A stretch of DNA of 48,252 bases, taken from the NCBI GenBank assembly GCA_031291395.1, contig JARLJD010000216.1, positions 1-48,252 on the forward strand, given 5' to 3'. The notes under the pieces are model-generated. The model saw only the letters and a program-made list of their open reading frames with translations. It was not told the origin of the DNA and did not search any database. The position numbers were made by a program, and so were the translations under genes. This document shows positions 1-8,049 of this stretch, in pieces. Position 1 is the first letter of the stretch. Each line of letters begins with the position of its first letter. Origin of the DNA: Alphaproteobacteria bacterium. GTDB taxonomy: Bacteria; Pseudomonadota; Alphaproteobacteria; UBA9219.

Positions 1-67
1 GTTATGCGACAAGAAGAACAGACCTAGCGGGAAACTGCCATCCAATAGCCGCCTTCAACTCCGGTTT

Positions 68-140
68 TGTGACCGGATAACTGTCGGAACGGTGGCCGGA
101 TAATGATTGGAATAGGTGGCCGGAACGATCGGAATCCGCA
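68..140. mobile_element. IS21-like terminal repeat remnant
   Basis: Three imperfect copies of a unit of about 22-25 bp follow one another, each with a core like GTGGCCGGATAATGATTGG followed by GGAA. They start near 68, 91 and 115. Serial repeats with a TGGCCGG...CGGAA core are typical of the multiple transposase-binding sites at the ends of IS21-family elements. No IstA or IstB coding sequence is visible here, so this is either an end whose element continues off the left edge or a remnant. The family call rests on pattern memory, not alignment. Confidence 0.5.
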
Positions 141-188
141 CTCGTAAGGCTTAACCCAATTTTAGCAGTTCTGCGCCAACCTAACTGC

Positions 189-449
189 ATGACCGATCCG
201 TCCTCCCTCCCGCCGCAAGACCTCGCCGCCGGGCTTTGCGCGTGCGAGCGCAGATATCGCGCGATTTTTGAAAACGCCGATATCGGCATTTTTCACATCG
301 CCCCGGACGGCACATGGACGATCGCGAATCTGACCGCGGCCACTATTCTGGGGTATGCCACGACAAACGACCTTCTCGCCGCGCAGCCGGATTTCCACGG
401 CAAGCTTTTCGTCGATCCGGCTCAGCGCCAAGCGTGGCTTTCCAATTGA
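189..449 (+). pseudogene. Truncated PAS-domain sensor fragment
   Basis: This 86-residue reading frame starts at ATG 189. Residues about 17-75 look like the N-terminal half of a PAS domain: YRAIFENADIGIFHIAPDG, followed by a region resembling the usual N-A-A-x-x-x-L-G-Y pattern. Such domains sense ligands or redox state and are normally attached to a histidine kinase or GGDEF output domain. Here the frame stops right after the first PAS strands and no output domain follows. A copy of an intergenic palindromic repeat begins at 463, just past the stop, which suggests that rearrangement at the repeat removed the rest of the gene. No Shine-Dalgarno sequence is visible. It is probably a dead 5' fragment. 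Confidence 0.5.
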
Positions 450-462
450 CGTAAACACAGAA

Positions 463-512
463 GGTCGCGGCTGGAAGCTGCTCCTACGAAAAATCACAAT
501 TTATGGCGTGTC
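463..512. repeat. GTAGGAGCGGC-type palindromic repeat, half copy
   Basis: About 50 bp match 23679-23726 almost exactly: the segment GGTCGCGGCTGGAAGC, then GCTCCTACGAAAAAT, then ACAATTTATGGCGTGTC, with only two or three differences. Only the right-hand arm of the hairpin is present. Its last bases, read on the minus strand, supply the final residues (D-T-P) and the stop codon of the L,D-transpeptidase gene. Confidence 0.75.
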
Positions 513-1001
513 GCAGTATATATAGCGTATTTCGACGCCGGATCCTTCGGGCATTAAATCAAAAAGCTCGATAATGTCTTGATTGCTTATTCGTACGCAA
601 CCGAGGGAAGCGGGCGTTCCGAGCAAATCTTCACGATTTGTGCCGTGAATGTAAATATAGCGGTCTTTTGTATTGGCATTGCGGCTTTCGCAGCCTTCGA
701 GCCACAGGATTCGCGTTAGGATAAGATCGTCCTTTGTATCCCGAAGGGGATTGTTTTTGTCTTTCGACCACACCTCGCCCGTTGGCAAACGGCTTTTAAA
801 GACAGTTCCCGGCAAGGCATTCGCGCCGAATTTTTCCGATACCCTGAAAAGCCCGATCGGCGTTTTGTTGCTACCGCTTTCGCAACCCAAACCTTTTGCC
901 GCTGTCGAAACGACATAGGTTTTTAATAATTGCCCGTTGACGAAAAGCTCAGCCATTTGCTTTTGGGCGCATACAATAAGTTTTACGCTCGTTTCGCTCA
1001 T
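501..1001 (-). CDS. L,D-transpeptidase (YkuD) family protein
   Basis: The 166-residue protein carries the YkuD catalytic signature: His119 in YIHGTN, then SLGCVRISNQD with Cys135 and Arg137. Enzymes of this family form or remodel L,D-crosslinks in peptidoglycan, or anchor proteins to it, through a Cys acyl-enzyme. Residues 5-35 resemble the usual first strands of the fold (KLIVCAQKQMAELFVNGQ). No signal peptide or membrane segment is seen at the annotated start, which is unusual for an enzyme that acts on the wall. Either the start is further upstream or export differs. The last residues (CDTP) and the stop lie inside an intergenic repeat, so the C-terminus may have been altered by repeat insertion. 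The gene is monocistronic and divergent from ctrA. Confidence 0.85.
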   Translation of the reverse strand: MSETSVKLIVCAQKQMAELFVNGQLLKTYVVSTAAKGLGCESGSNKTPIGLFRVSEKFGANALPGTVFKSRLPTGEVWSKDKNNPLRDTKDDLILTRILWLEGCESRNANTKDRYIYIHGTNREDLLGTPASLGCVRISNQDIIELFDLMPEGSGVEIRYIYCDTP

Positions 1002-1239
1002 ATCTGAACTTTCTGTGGCATGTTTTCGGGCAGAATAATCGGTGGCTTTATTCGTTTATTCTGAGTCATAGGGAGCGGATCATACACGGGCGGAGTCATA
1101 ACCAACGCAGTGTTTACGTTGACATTGGGGCGGATTCCAATCAAGTGCGAAGCCGCTGTTGCCAAATTCTATTGCTAAGGCATTGTTATCAAACAACAAA
1201 ACTCAAATCCGCCCCTTTTTGCCCCCATTGTTAATAAAG

Positions 1240-1254
1240 TTTACCATTCGTTAA
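1240..1254 (+). promoter_or_regulatory. CtrA-like box upstream of ctrA
   Basis: TTTA-CCATTCG-TTAA differs in one base from the alphaproteobacterial CtrA consensus TTAA-N7-TTAA. It lies about 60 bp before the ctrA start. A further TTAA occurs at 1274-1277. CtrA autoregulates its own promoters in Caulobacter, so an autoregulatory site is plausible here, but it is not shown. The remainder of the 1002-1315 gap shows no gene. Confidence 0.45.
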
Positions 1255-1315
1255 ATTCTGTGCTAGATTATGCTTAACAATTCGTACAGACCCTAAACCC
1301 GTGTGAGGTTTTGTT

Positions 1316-2032
1316 ATGCGCGTTCTGCTTGTCGAAGACGATACCTCTGTCGCCAAAAGCATTGAGCTGATGTTGCAAGCCGAGGGCTTTATCGTCGACA
1401 CGACCGATTTGGGCGAAGATGGGCTGGAAATCGGGAAGATCTATGATTACGACATCATCATTCTCGATCTGATGCTGCCCGATATCGACGGTTATGAAGT
1501 GTTGCGCCGCTTGCGCGCCGCGCGCGTCACGACGCCGATTCTTATCCTGTCCGGCCTTTCGGAACTTGACAACAAGATCAAGGGGCTGGGTTTCGGCGCC
1601 GACGATTATCTGACCAAGCCGTTCGACCGCCGCGAGTTAGTCGCGCGCATTCACGCGATCATCCGCCGCAGCAAAGGCCATTCCGATAGCGTTATCCGCA
1701 CCGGCAAGCTGGTCGTCAATCTCGACACGCGCACCGTCGACGTCGACGGCGCGCCGTTGCATCTGACCGGCAAGGAATATGGCATTCTGGAACTTTTGTC
1801 GCTGCGCAAAGGCACGACGCTGACCAAGGAAATGTTCCTGAACCATCTTTACGGCGGCATGGACGAACCGGAATTGAAAATCATCGACGTGTTTGTGTGC
1901 AAATTGCGCAAGAAGCTGGCCGTCGCCGCGGGCGGAGAAAATTATATCGAAACCGTGTGGGGTCGCGGCTATGTGCTGCGCGATCCGCCAGCAGCCGAGG
2001 CTGCGCGAAATACGGCCGCCAGACAGGCGTAA
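1316..2032 (+). CDS. ctrA: Cell-cycle response regulator CtrA
   Basis: The 238-residue OmpR-type regulator has a receiver domain (about 1-115; acid pocket D8-D9, phospho-acceptor D51 in ILDLMLPD, K101 in LTKPF). Its C-terminal winged helix (about 125-225) carries [18 protein letters not shown] and [18 protein letters not shown], which are near-identical to CtrA across alphaproteobacteria. CtrA is phosphorylated through the CckA-ChpT relay and controls division, motility and replication genes. The start is supported by a GAGG seven bases upstream of the ATG. The C-terminus ends ARQA and not with the paired alanines used for ClpXP turnover in Caulobacter, so proteolytic control may differ. A CtrA-like box lies in the leader. 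Confidence 0.95.
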   Translation: MRVLLVEDDTSVAKSIELMLQAEGFIVDTTDLGEDGLEIGKIYDYDIIILDLMLPDIDGYEVLRRLRAARVTTPILILSGLSELDNKIKGLGFGADDYLTKPFDRRELVARIHAIIRRSKGHSDSVIRTGKLVVNLDTRTVDVDGAPLHLTGKEYGILELLSLRKGTTLTKEMFLNHLYGGMDEPELKIIDVFVCKLRKKLAVAAGGENYIETVWGRGYVLRDPPAAEAARNTAARQA

Positions 2033-2236
2033 TCTTGCGAAAATATCGCTAAAATTGCATGTAAAAAGCAAGATTGTTGCGTGTGTCGCGTTACCTGTTG
2101 AACGATCAGGACAATTCTCGAAAAGGCGCATTTATCTCGCATTTGCGTAAAAATTTTGTCCGTCTTGGAAAGCGAAAATTGTGGTAAACTGAGCGTCTTG
2201 CAAAACGATCACCCTCAAACGAGAAGGAGGTTTGTT

Positions 2237-2419
2237 ATGGCGCTTGAACACCGTATTGATTCCTTGAAAAAAAGACACGCGCGGATCGATGAAATGTTGC
2301 GTCAGGAGGAGCTTCGCCACGGCGCGGATCATCTGGCGCTTCAGCGGTTGAAATCCCTGAAGCTGATTTTGAAAGACGAAATCGAACGTCTTTTGCAAGA
2401 TCAGCGCGTCACGGCCTGA
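2237..2419 (+). CDS. YdcH/DUF465 family small helical protein
   Basis: The 60-residue protein starts at the ATG preceded by a strong AAGGAGG (2224-2230). An upstream in-frame ATG at 2156 has no such site and is rejected. The sequence is almost entirely helical and charged, with two heptad-rich segments (ALEHRIDSLKKRHARIDEML and LKSLKLILKDEIERLLQDQ). That is the layout of the YdcH/DUF465 family of small coiled-coil proteins, whose function is poorly known. It lies 204 bp after ctrA and is followed directly by a rho-independent terminator, so it probably ends the transcript. Confidence 0.8.
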   Translation: MALEHRIDSLKKRHARIDEMLRQEELRHGADHLALQRLKSLKLILKDEIERLLQDQRVTA

Positions 2420-2442
2420 CGGCAGGCGCTTTTTAACGATCA

Positions 2443-2471
2443 AGACCCGGCGAAAGCCGGGTCTTTTTTAT
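2443..2471 (+). terminator. Rho-independent terminator after the ydcH-like gene
   Basis: A GACCCGGC-GAAA-GCCGGGTC hairpin is followed by six T residues. It lies 24 bp after the YdcH-like stop and directly abuts the convergent gene ending at 2471, so it may serve both strands. Confidence 0.85.
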
Positions 2472-3139
2472 TAGCGGGGAATATAAGCATCTAGCGGCTC
2501 AGATCGCGATCTTTGTTTGTCCCGATAGGCTCTTAAAAGATTCGCCGCTATGTCGGAAAGATACAAGTCAGGAAACTTGCCATTTGATTCATAACATCCC
2601 AAACTCGTCCTCACGTCATAAAGAGTTTGAGGAACATGAGAGTTTCCGAGTTTCGATTTTCTTTCCTCCGCTTCGTTTTTAAGCTTCGGAAGCACAACTT
2701 CAATTTTTGCCATTAGTTTTGTGAGCGGAGAACGCGCATAGGCTGCGCATCTGTACAAGTCGCGAAGAACGGCATCGGCAAGTTTTTCAAGGGCGGGAAC
2801 GCCGTCGGCAAGCGGTCGAAGTTTCAGGGCGTACTCAGTCGACATTACGGCGAGATTACGCTTGGAATCGTCCGACATATACATGACGGGGGTGCTAAGC
2901 AGGTTTATATTTTTTATAAGCTGTTCAAGGCCGGCGGCGACGAGAATTCTCCTGTTGGTCGAAAGGCGCGGTTCTTCGCGAGCCGCGTCGATAAGCATAG
3001 AAAAGGGGATTGTGTCTTCCTCTTGCTCTCTTCTTCGTTTCTCTAGCGCCTTTTTTTGTTCCTCGATTATGCGAGAAATTCCTGTATGCCTGAGGAGGCT
3101 GGAGCCAAGGTTTGTGAAACAACGCACGAAGGAATTCAT
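2471..3139 (-). CDS. Hypothetical protein, helical
   Basis: The 222-residue protein has a good ribosome site (AGGGAGA before the ATG). I do not recognise the family. Residues 20-45 are a highly charged helix (RIIEEQKKALEKRRREQEED). The rest looks mainly alpha-helical, with no signal peptide, no membrane segment and no obvious catalytic motif. Base composition is more AT-rich than ctrA or rseP, and codon use is less GC-biased, which suggests acquired or fast-evolving DNA. It stands alone between two terminators or gaps and converges on the ctrA-ydcH unit. Confidence 0.65.
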   Translation of the reverse strand: MNSFVRCFTNLGSSLLRHTGISRIIEEQKKALEKRRREQEEDTIPFSMLIDAAREEPRLSTNRRILVAAGLEQLIKNINLLSTPVMYMSDDSKRNLAVMSTEYALKLRPLADGVPALEKLADAVLRDLYRCAAYARSPLTKLMAKIEVVLPKLKNEAEERKSKLGNSHVPQTLYDVRTSLGCYESNGKFPDLYLSDIAANLLRAYRDKQRSRSEPLDAYIPR

Positions 3140-3281
3140 TGAAAATCTCCCTTAATAAAGAACACGCGGCATTATACGGGGGCGGAAACGCTTTCAGAAG
3201 CAGAATCCAAGGTTAATCCGGCTTTTTTTCGCCACAGCTTTGTGTCAAACTCATTCCTTAGCTTAACCAGAGAACTTGTCC

Positions 3282-4418
3282 ATGCACGAACTTTTTTCCG
3301 TTGCCCAGAACTATGCGTTCCCCTTTCTCGTTGTCATCAGCGTGATCGTGTTCGTGCATGAATTCGGGCATTTCTGGGTGGCGCGGCGGTGCGGCATTCG
3401 CATCGAATCTTTTTCGATCGGCTTTGGGCCGCCGCTTTTCGGCTGGACGGATAAGCTCGGCACGCGCTGGCAGGTGGCCTGTCTGCCGTTCGGCGGCTAT
3501 GTCAAGATGTTCGGCGACGCCGATCCGGCCAGCACGCCCGATGCGAGCGTTAAAACGATGACCGAGGAGGAAAAGAAGGTTTCCTTCTTCCATCAAAGCG
3601 TGGGCAAGCGCATGGCCGTAGTCGCCGCCGGTCCCGCCACCAATTATCTGTTCGCGATTCTGGTTCTGGCGGTTTTATTCGTGTTTCAGGGCCAGCCTTT
3701 CACCCCGCCCGTCGTCAGTTCGTTGCAGGCAAACAGCGTCGCGGCTCAAGCGGGTTTGCAGCCGGGCGATAAGATCGTCTCGATCGACGGCGTCAAGATC
3801 GACCGTTTCGAGGACATCAAGCGCGAGATCGGCATGAATTCCGGCACGCCCGTTCATGTCGTCGTCGAACGCAACGGCGCGGCGCAAACCTTCACACTGA
3901 CTCCGGAAATAACGGTCATAACCGACCGTTTCGGCAGCGAGCATCGCATAGGCAGGATCGGCATTGTTTCCGACAAGCTCGATCATAAAAAATGGCCGCC
4001 GCTGAAGGCCGTGGGGCAAGCGACGATTGAAACTTGGCATATCACGTCCGACACGCTGAAAGCCGTCGGGCAGATGATTATGGGCACGCGCGGGGGGGAT
4101 GAAATCGGCGGCCCTCTGCGCATCGCCGAAATGTCGGGGCATGTCGCGAAGGACGGCGCGTGGGCGCTGGTCTGGTTTATGGCGGTTATTTCGATCAATC
4201 TAGGGCTTATCAACCTGTTTCCCGTGCCGCTTCTGGACGGCGGGCATTTGATGTTCTATGCGTTCGAGAAAATCGCGGGACATCCTTTGAATGAAAAAGC
4301 GCAGGAAATCGGCATGCGCATCGGATTGACCCTCGTCGTGTCGCTTATGGTCTTTGCGACATGGAACGATCTGGTGCATCTGGATGTGATCGCGAAGATC
4401 AAGGCGTTGTTTTCGTAA
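3282..4418 (+). CDS. rseP: Site-2 protease RseP/MmpA, M50 zinc metalloprotease
   Basis: This 378-residue intramembrane protease has HEFGH at residues 26-30 in the first membrane helix (zinc ligands and catalytic Glu). A PDZ domain (about 125-205, with NSVAAQAGLQPGDKIVSIDG) follows, then the third zinc ligand in LDGGH (318-322), with membrane helices at both ends. Family members cleave anti-sigma factors or, in Caulobacter (MmpA), PodJ within the membrane. The ATG at 3282 is preferred to the in-frame TTG at 3276, although neither has a strong ribosome site. In many relatives rseP sits between dxr and bamA; here it is alone, flanked downstream by a MITE-like repeat. Confidence 0.95.
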   Translation: MHELFSVAQNYAFPFLVVISVIVFVHEFGHFWVARRCGIRIESFSIGFGPPLFGWTDKLGTRWQVACLPFGGYVKMFGDADPASTPDASVKTMTEEEKKVSFFHQSVGKRMAVVAAGPATNYLFAILVLAVLFVFQGQPFTPPVVSSLQANSVAAQAGLQPGDKIVSIDGVKIDRFEDIKREIGMNSGTPVHVVVERNGAAQTFTLTPEITVITDRFGSEHRIGRIGIVSDKLDHKKWPPLKAVGQATIETWHITSDTLKAVGQMIMGTRGGDEIGGPLRIAEMSGHVAKDGAWALVWFMAVISINLGLINLFPVPLLDGGHLMFYAFEKIAGHPLNEKAQEIGMRIGLTLVVSLMVFATWNDLVHLDVIAKIKALFS

Positions 4419-4465
4419 GACGGCGCGAGGAAACGAGTGAATCTGTTTAACAGTTAAAAAGTGCA

Positions 4466-4662
4466 GTGAAGCGAAAACGGCGGTATCCCCTCCCCCTCTA
4501 TGGGGGTGGGTTTGGGTGGGGGTGGTGGTTACCCACACACTGTCTTTTGACTAGCAAAAACAGTTGTTGCGGCGCGATTGCCCACAAGTTCGAACATCAC
4601 CCCCACCCTAACCCTCCCCCATAGAGGGGGAGGGGATTATGCCGCTTTTGTTCAACCGCTGT
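4466..4662. repeat. MITE-like long inverted repeat, copy A
   Basis: The left arm (about 4471-4526) contains ATCCCCTCCCCCTCTATGGG followed by a GGTGGGTTTGGGTGGGGGTG variant. The right arm (about 4596-4650) is the near-complement (CACCCCCACCCTAACCCTCC...GGGGAGGGGAT), followed by GCCGCTTTTG. The loop is about 70 bp and is not shared with the other copies. It fills the gap between rseP and coaE (convergent genes), so it could also act as a bidirectional terminator. Confidence 0.8.
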
Positions 4663-4684
4663 TGTTCGCTCCCTTTGTGACCCA

Positions 4685-5278
4685 CTAGGGCAACAAATCG
4701 AGCTTTTCAAAAATCCGGCGCAAGCATAATTCCGTTTCTTCCAGACTCGTTCCCGTCGGCACGACATAGTCGGCTTTGCGGCGTTTTTCGGCGTCGGGGA
4801 GTTGCCGCGCTAAAATGGCTTTGAGCTTTTCGGGCGTCATGCCCTTGCGCGACAAAACGCGCGCGCATTGCGTGGCGCGCGGAGCCGTGACGCATAGCGT
4901 TATAGCGCAGCGTTTTTCCGCGCCTGTTTCAAACAGCAAAGGGATTTCCAGAATCGCGGCGCGGGCTTTATCCTTGCGGGCTTTTTGCAGAAAGGCCTGT
5001 TCGGACTTGCGCAAGAGGGGATGCACGATTTTCTCTAGCCGCCGCAGCTTTTCCGGCTGTCCGAAAACGGCGCGGCTTAACGCTTTGCGGTCGATAGCGC
5101 CGCGTCTCACGGTTTCGGGAAAAACTTGCGCCAAAGGCTTTACCGCCGCGCCGCCTTTTTTCAAAACGTCATGCACGGCTTTGTCGGCGCTATAGATTGG
5201 GAAGCCAAAGCGGCGCAGGATTTTGGCGGCCGCGCTTTTGCCCATGCCGATGCCGCCGGTCAGGCCGACGATCAACAT
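4685..5278 (-). CDS. coaE: Dephospho-CoA kinase
   Basis: The 197-residue P-loop kinase phosphorylates the 3'-hydroxyl of dephospho-CoA, the last step of coenzyme A synthesis. Walker A is GGIGMGKS (residues 8-15). The CoaE pattern of SADKAVHDVL around residue 30 and ILEIPLLFETG around residue 110 is present. Length is normal for the family. Its ATG overlaps the end of aroE by seven bases, so translation is probably coupled. The pair aroE-coaE is a common alphaproteobacterial arrangement, often followed by dnaQ, which is absent here. Confidence 0.95.
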   Translation of the reverse strand: MLIVGLTGGIGMGKSAAAKILRRFGFPIYSADKAVHDVLKKGGAAVKPLAQVFPETVRRGAIDRKALSRAVFGQPEKLRRLEKIVHPLLRKSEQAFLQKARKDKARAAILEIPLLFETGAEKRCAITLCVTAPRATQCARVLSRKGMTPEKLKAILARQLPDAEKRRKADYVVPTGTSLEETELCLRRIFEKLDLLP

Positions 5279-6132
5279 GACTTATCCTCTAGCACATAGC
5301 GCCGCAATTCTTCCGTGACTTGCGGATCGCGCCCAAAGAAGGCTTTAAATGCAGGCCGCGCTTGATGCAAAAGCATGCCCAGCCCGTCGATCGCGCGATT
5401 GCCGCGCAGTTTCGCCCGTCGCAGCAAATCGGTTTCCAAAGGCGCATAGACGATGTCGGTAACAAACGCCGTTGTCGGCAACGCATCCAGCGCAAATTCC
5501 AGCGCCGGTTGCCCCTTCATGCCGAGGGAGGTCGTGTTGACCAAAAGGTCGATGTTTGGCAAAGCCTGCGGTGCCTCGTCCCACGCGGCGACGGAAATTT
5601 TACAAGACGGCGCGGCGAATTCCCGCGCCAGTTTTTCCGCGCGTTCCAACGTGCGGTTGGCGATGCGGATTTCGCCAAATCCCATATCGACCAGCGCCAC
5701 GATCACCGCGCGGCATGCGCCGCCCGCGCCCAAAACAAACGCCGCGCCTCGTTCGGCCTTGAAGCCACCCGCAAGAAGATTTTGCGTAAAGCCGTAAGCG
5801 TCAGTATTGCGCCCGAAAAGTCTGCCCTGTTTTTCAACCGTCACAAGATTGACCGCGCCGATGCGCCTTGCCGTCGGGTCAAGCTCATCGACGATGGCGC
5901 AGGCCGCGACTTTATGCGGCACGGTCAAATTAACGCCGCAAAACCCGCGATCCTGCAAGCCGCGCAAGGATACCGCCAAATCCTCCGGCCTGACCGGCAA
6001 AGCTTCATAACTTCCCGCAAGGCCAAGTTTTTGCAACCAGAACCCGTGCAACCGCGGCGACAAAGAATGGCCGATTGGCCAGCCCATGACTCCGGCTTTG
6101 GGGATAGGAGGGGAAAGTTCTCTAACGGACAT
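5272..6132 (-). CDS. aroE: Shikimate 5-dehydrogenase
   Basis: The 286-residue enzyme reduces 3-dehydroshikimate with NADPH in aromatic amino-acid synthesis. Shikimate-binding Ser23 and Ser25 lie in GHSLSPRLHG. The catalytic Lys74 is in NLTVPHK and the Asp111 in GRNTDAYGF. The Rossmann loop is GAGGAC (135-140), and the C-terminal motif is DGLGMLLHQA. The start at 6132 (MSVREL) is chosen because an open frame continuing upstream to 6423 overlaps the permease and lacks family similarity. The ribosome site before it is weak. The gene reads into coaE. Confidence 0.95.
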   Translation of the reverse strand: MSVRELSPPIPKAGVMGWPIGHSLSPRLHGFWLQKLGLAGSYEALPVRPEDLAVSLRGLQDRGFCGVNLTVPHKVAACAIVDELDPTARRIGAVNLVTVEKQGRLFGRNTDAYGFTQNLLAGGFKAERGAAFVLGAGGACRAVIVALVDMGFGEIRIANRTLERAEKLAREFAAPSCKISVAAWDEAPQALPNIDLLVNTTSLGMKGQPALEFALDALPTTAFVTDIVYAPLETDLLRRAKLRGNRAIDGLGMLLHQARPAFKAFFGRDPQVTEELRRYVLEDKSC

Positions 6133-6167
6133 GGTTCTTTGCTGATTCCGCCTGCGTTTCAGATAAA

Positions 6168-7586
6168 TCAGGCGTTTCCGGTTTTCCTCATCACGATGAG
6201 ATAGACTGCTCCCCCAACGGCAAGAACGCCACCGGTTGCGATTGCGACAGGGTGGAATTCTTGCGGTATCGTGAGAACGCCGATTTCTACAATCAGCCAC
6301 AAAGCCGCAAGAATGACGACCGGCCAATGCCAACGCTCCAGCGAAAACGTGTCGGTTTTTGGCATTTTTTGTGCCTTCAACGCAAAGCTGATCACCGTAA
6401 TTAGAGAATAAATAACGTAGCAAACCGTGCCGGCTCCGTAGAGAGACGTTGCCGAATCGGCCATAAACGTAAAGACAACGGCTACCGCCGACATCAGAAA
6501 TAGGGGGCCCTTCGGAACATGATGCGCGGAAACTTTGCTAAAAAAGGACGAGGCGATAAAACGCTTGTCCCGCGCCACGGCGAACATAATGCGCGATCCC
6601 GCCATCATGCACACCAAAGAACAGGCGAACATAGCTACCAGGGCGAAGATCAGGAACACATTGGTAAAATCATGTCCAAGGTAATAGTCGGCAATAGCGG
6701 CAAGCGGATAGGACGCCTTGCTGATTTCCGAGAGGTCGGGAATGGCAAGGGTCATCACAACGATAAACGCGAATCCGACGACCGCGCTGACCAAAAGGGC
6801 GGACAGAATGCCCTTGGGTGTCACGCGCCGCGCATTGACTGTTTCTTCGCTGACGTCCGCCGAGCACTCGAACCCGATCATCGTCCACATGCCTAACAAC
6901 GTAGCCATCATAAAGCCCTGCCAATAGGGATGCGGGTCGGAAGGAACGGTTGTCAACAAACCGACATTGAAGTGCCCGCGGCTTGAGACGGCCAAAACAA
7001 TCAGAAGCGCCAGTCCGCCGACGCCGACAATCTCGGCAATCACCGCGCCGATGTTGATGTGCGATGTTAGTCGCACGCCATACAAATTAATAAGCATCTG
7101 CACCACGATTAGCGCAGAAGCAATAACGCAACCCGTTTGCGTATCAATGGGATGCCCAACAATAACGGCAAGGATCGAAACCATCGTCGTGGAAACGGCG
7201 GCGACGCCGATGGTATATCCTACTATCCCCAACCAACCGACAAACCACGCCGCCGTTGGGTTTCCGAGTTTGTTGTTCCAGTTGTAACAACTTCCCGTTA
7301 AAGGAATGCGCCCCGCCAGTTCGGCAAAGACCAGCGCCAACAGCATCTGTCCTGCGGCCACCAACAGCCACGCCCAAAATCCGAACGGCCCCGCATGCCC
7401 AAGCACAAATCCATAATTCGCGAAGATCCCCGTTGTGATTGAAATTTCGGAAAACGGTATGGCGAAAGATGCAAAACGCCCTAGGCTACGGCGAAGTTGA
7501 GGTTTATAACCGGCGTCGATAATGGCCTGATCGTCGTGATTCACAGAATCTGCGCTAACTTTAGCCAATTCAGATTGAGCAGACAT
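6168..7586 (-). CDS. APC-superfamily amino acid/choline-type permease
   Basis: The 472-residue membrane protein has about twelve hydrophobic helices. Its N-terminal region (FAIPFSEISITTGIFANYGF, then GRIPLTGSCYNWNNKLG and WFVGWLGIVGYTIG) is typical of the amino acid/choline transporter branch of the APC superfamily. The substrate cannot be deduced. The ATG at 7586 is preferred to an in-frame TTG at 7598. It lies 35 bp upstream of aroE on the same strand, so the three genes permease-aroE-coaE may be cotranscribed. The upstream gap to 8049 contains only a MITE-like repeat. Confidence 0.85.
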   Translation of the reverse strand: MSAQSELAKVSADSVNHDDQAIIDAGYKPQLRRSLGRFASFAIPFSEISITTGIFANYGFVLGHAGPFGFWAWLLVAAGQMLLALVFAELAGRIPLTGSCYNWNNKLGNPTAAWFVGWLGIVGYTIGVAAVSTTMVSILAVIVGHPIDTQTGCVIASALIVVQMLINLYGVRLTSHINIGAVIAEIVGVGGLALLIVLAVSSRGHFNVGLLTTVPSDPHPYWQGFMMATLLGMWTMIGFECSADVSEETVNARRVTPKGILSALLVSAVVGFAFIVVMTLAIPDLSEISKASYPLAAIADYYLGHDFTNVFLIFALVAMFACSLVCMMAGSRIMFAVARDKRFIASSFFSKVSAHHVPKGPLFLMSAVAVVFTFMADSATSLYGAGTVCYVIYSLITVISFALKAQKMPKTDTFSLERWHWPVVILAALWLIVEIGVLTIPQEFHPVAIATGGVLAVGGAVYLIVMRKTGNA

Positions 7587-7769
7587 GGTTTTTCCCAAAG
7601 ACTTTCAACATATTACTCAAGCTATCCACTGGCCGTTGGAAAATCAAGCTGAAGAAAGACTTGGAAAAAAACAAAACTGCTTTTTCTTCTACACCAAACT
7701 AGATTGAAGCACTATACTTAGGCGGCATAAGAAAATAAATGACCCTGTTTGACGGTTAAAAATAACGGT

Positions 7770-7980
7770 GAAGCGGAAACGCCGGAATCCCCTCCCCCTC
7801 TATGGGGGAGGGTTAGGGTGGGGGTGATTTTTTAGTGTGTGGGCGATCATGTTGCAATAACTGTCTTACATATTCAAAGGCAGCTTATACAAAACCATCA
7901 CCCCACACACACAAGCACCACCCCCACCCTAACCCTCCCCCATAGAGGGGGAGGGGATTCCACCGCTTTTGCGGCACTGC
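7770..7980. repeat. MITE-like long inverted repeat, copy B
   Basis: The left arm (about 7771-7826) reads AAGCGGAAACGCCGGAATCC, then the C/T-rich block and GGGTTAGGGTGGGGGTG. The right arm (about 7919-7972) is its near-perfect complement and ends CACCGCTTTTGCGG. The spacer is about 90 bp and is unlike the other copies. Outer flanks share ACAGT/AACGGTGAAGCG and GCACTGCTGTTTC, which suggests terminal inverted repeats. The repeat accounts for most of the 7587-8049 gap. The remainder, 7587-7769, is AT-rich and probably holds the permease promoter. Confidence 0.85.
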
Positions 7981-8049
7981 TGTTTCTAACTCACAGAAAA
8001 TGGCTCGCTTATTTCCCTAAGCCGTTAGCGCCGATAATCCCCAAACCCT

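Noticed and set aside
5272-6423. Long N-terminal extension of aroE
   Set aside because: The extra 97 residues overlap the permease gene in another frame and do not match AroE; the start at 6132 fits the family.
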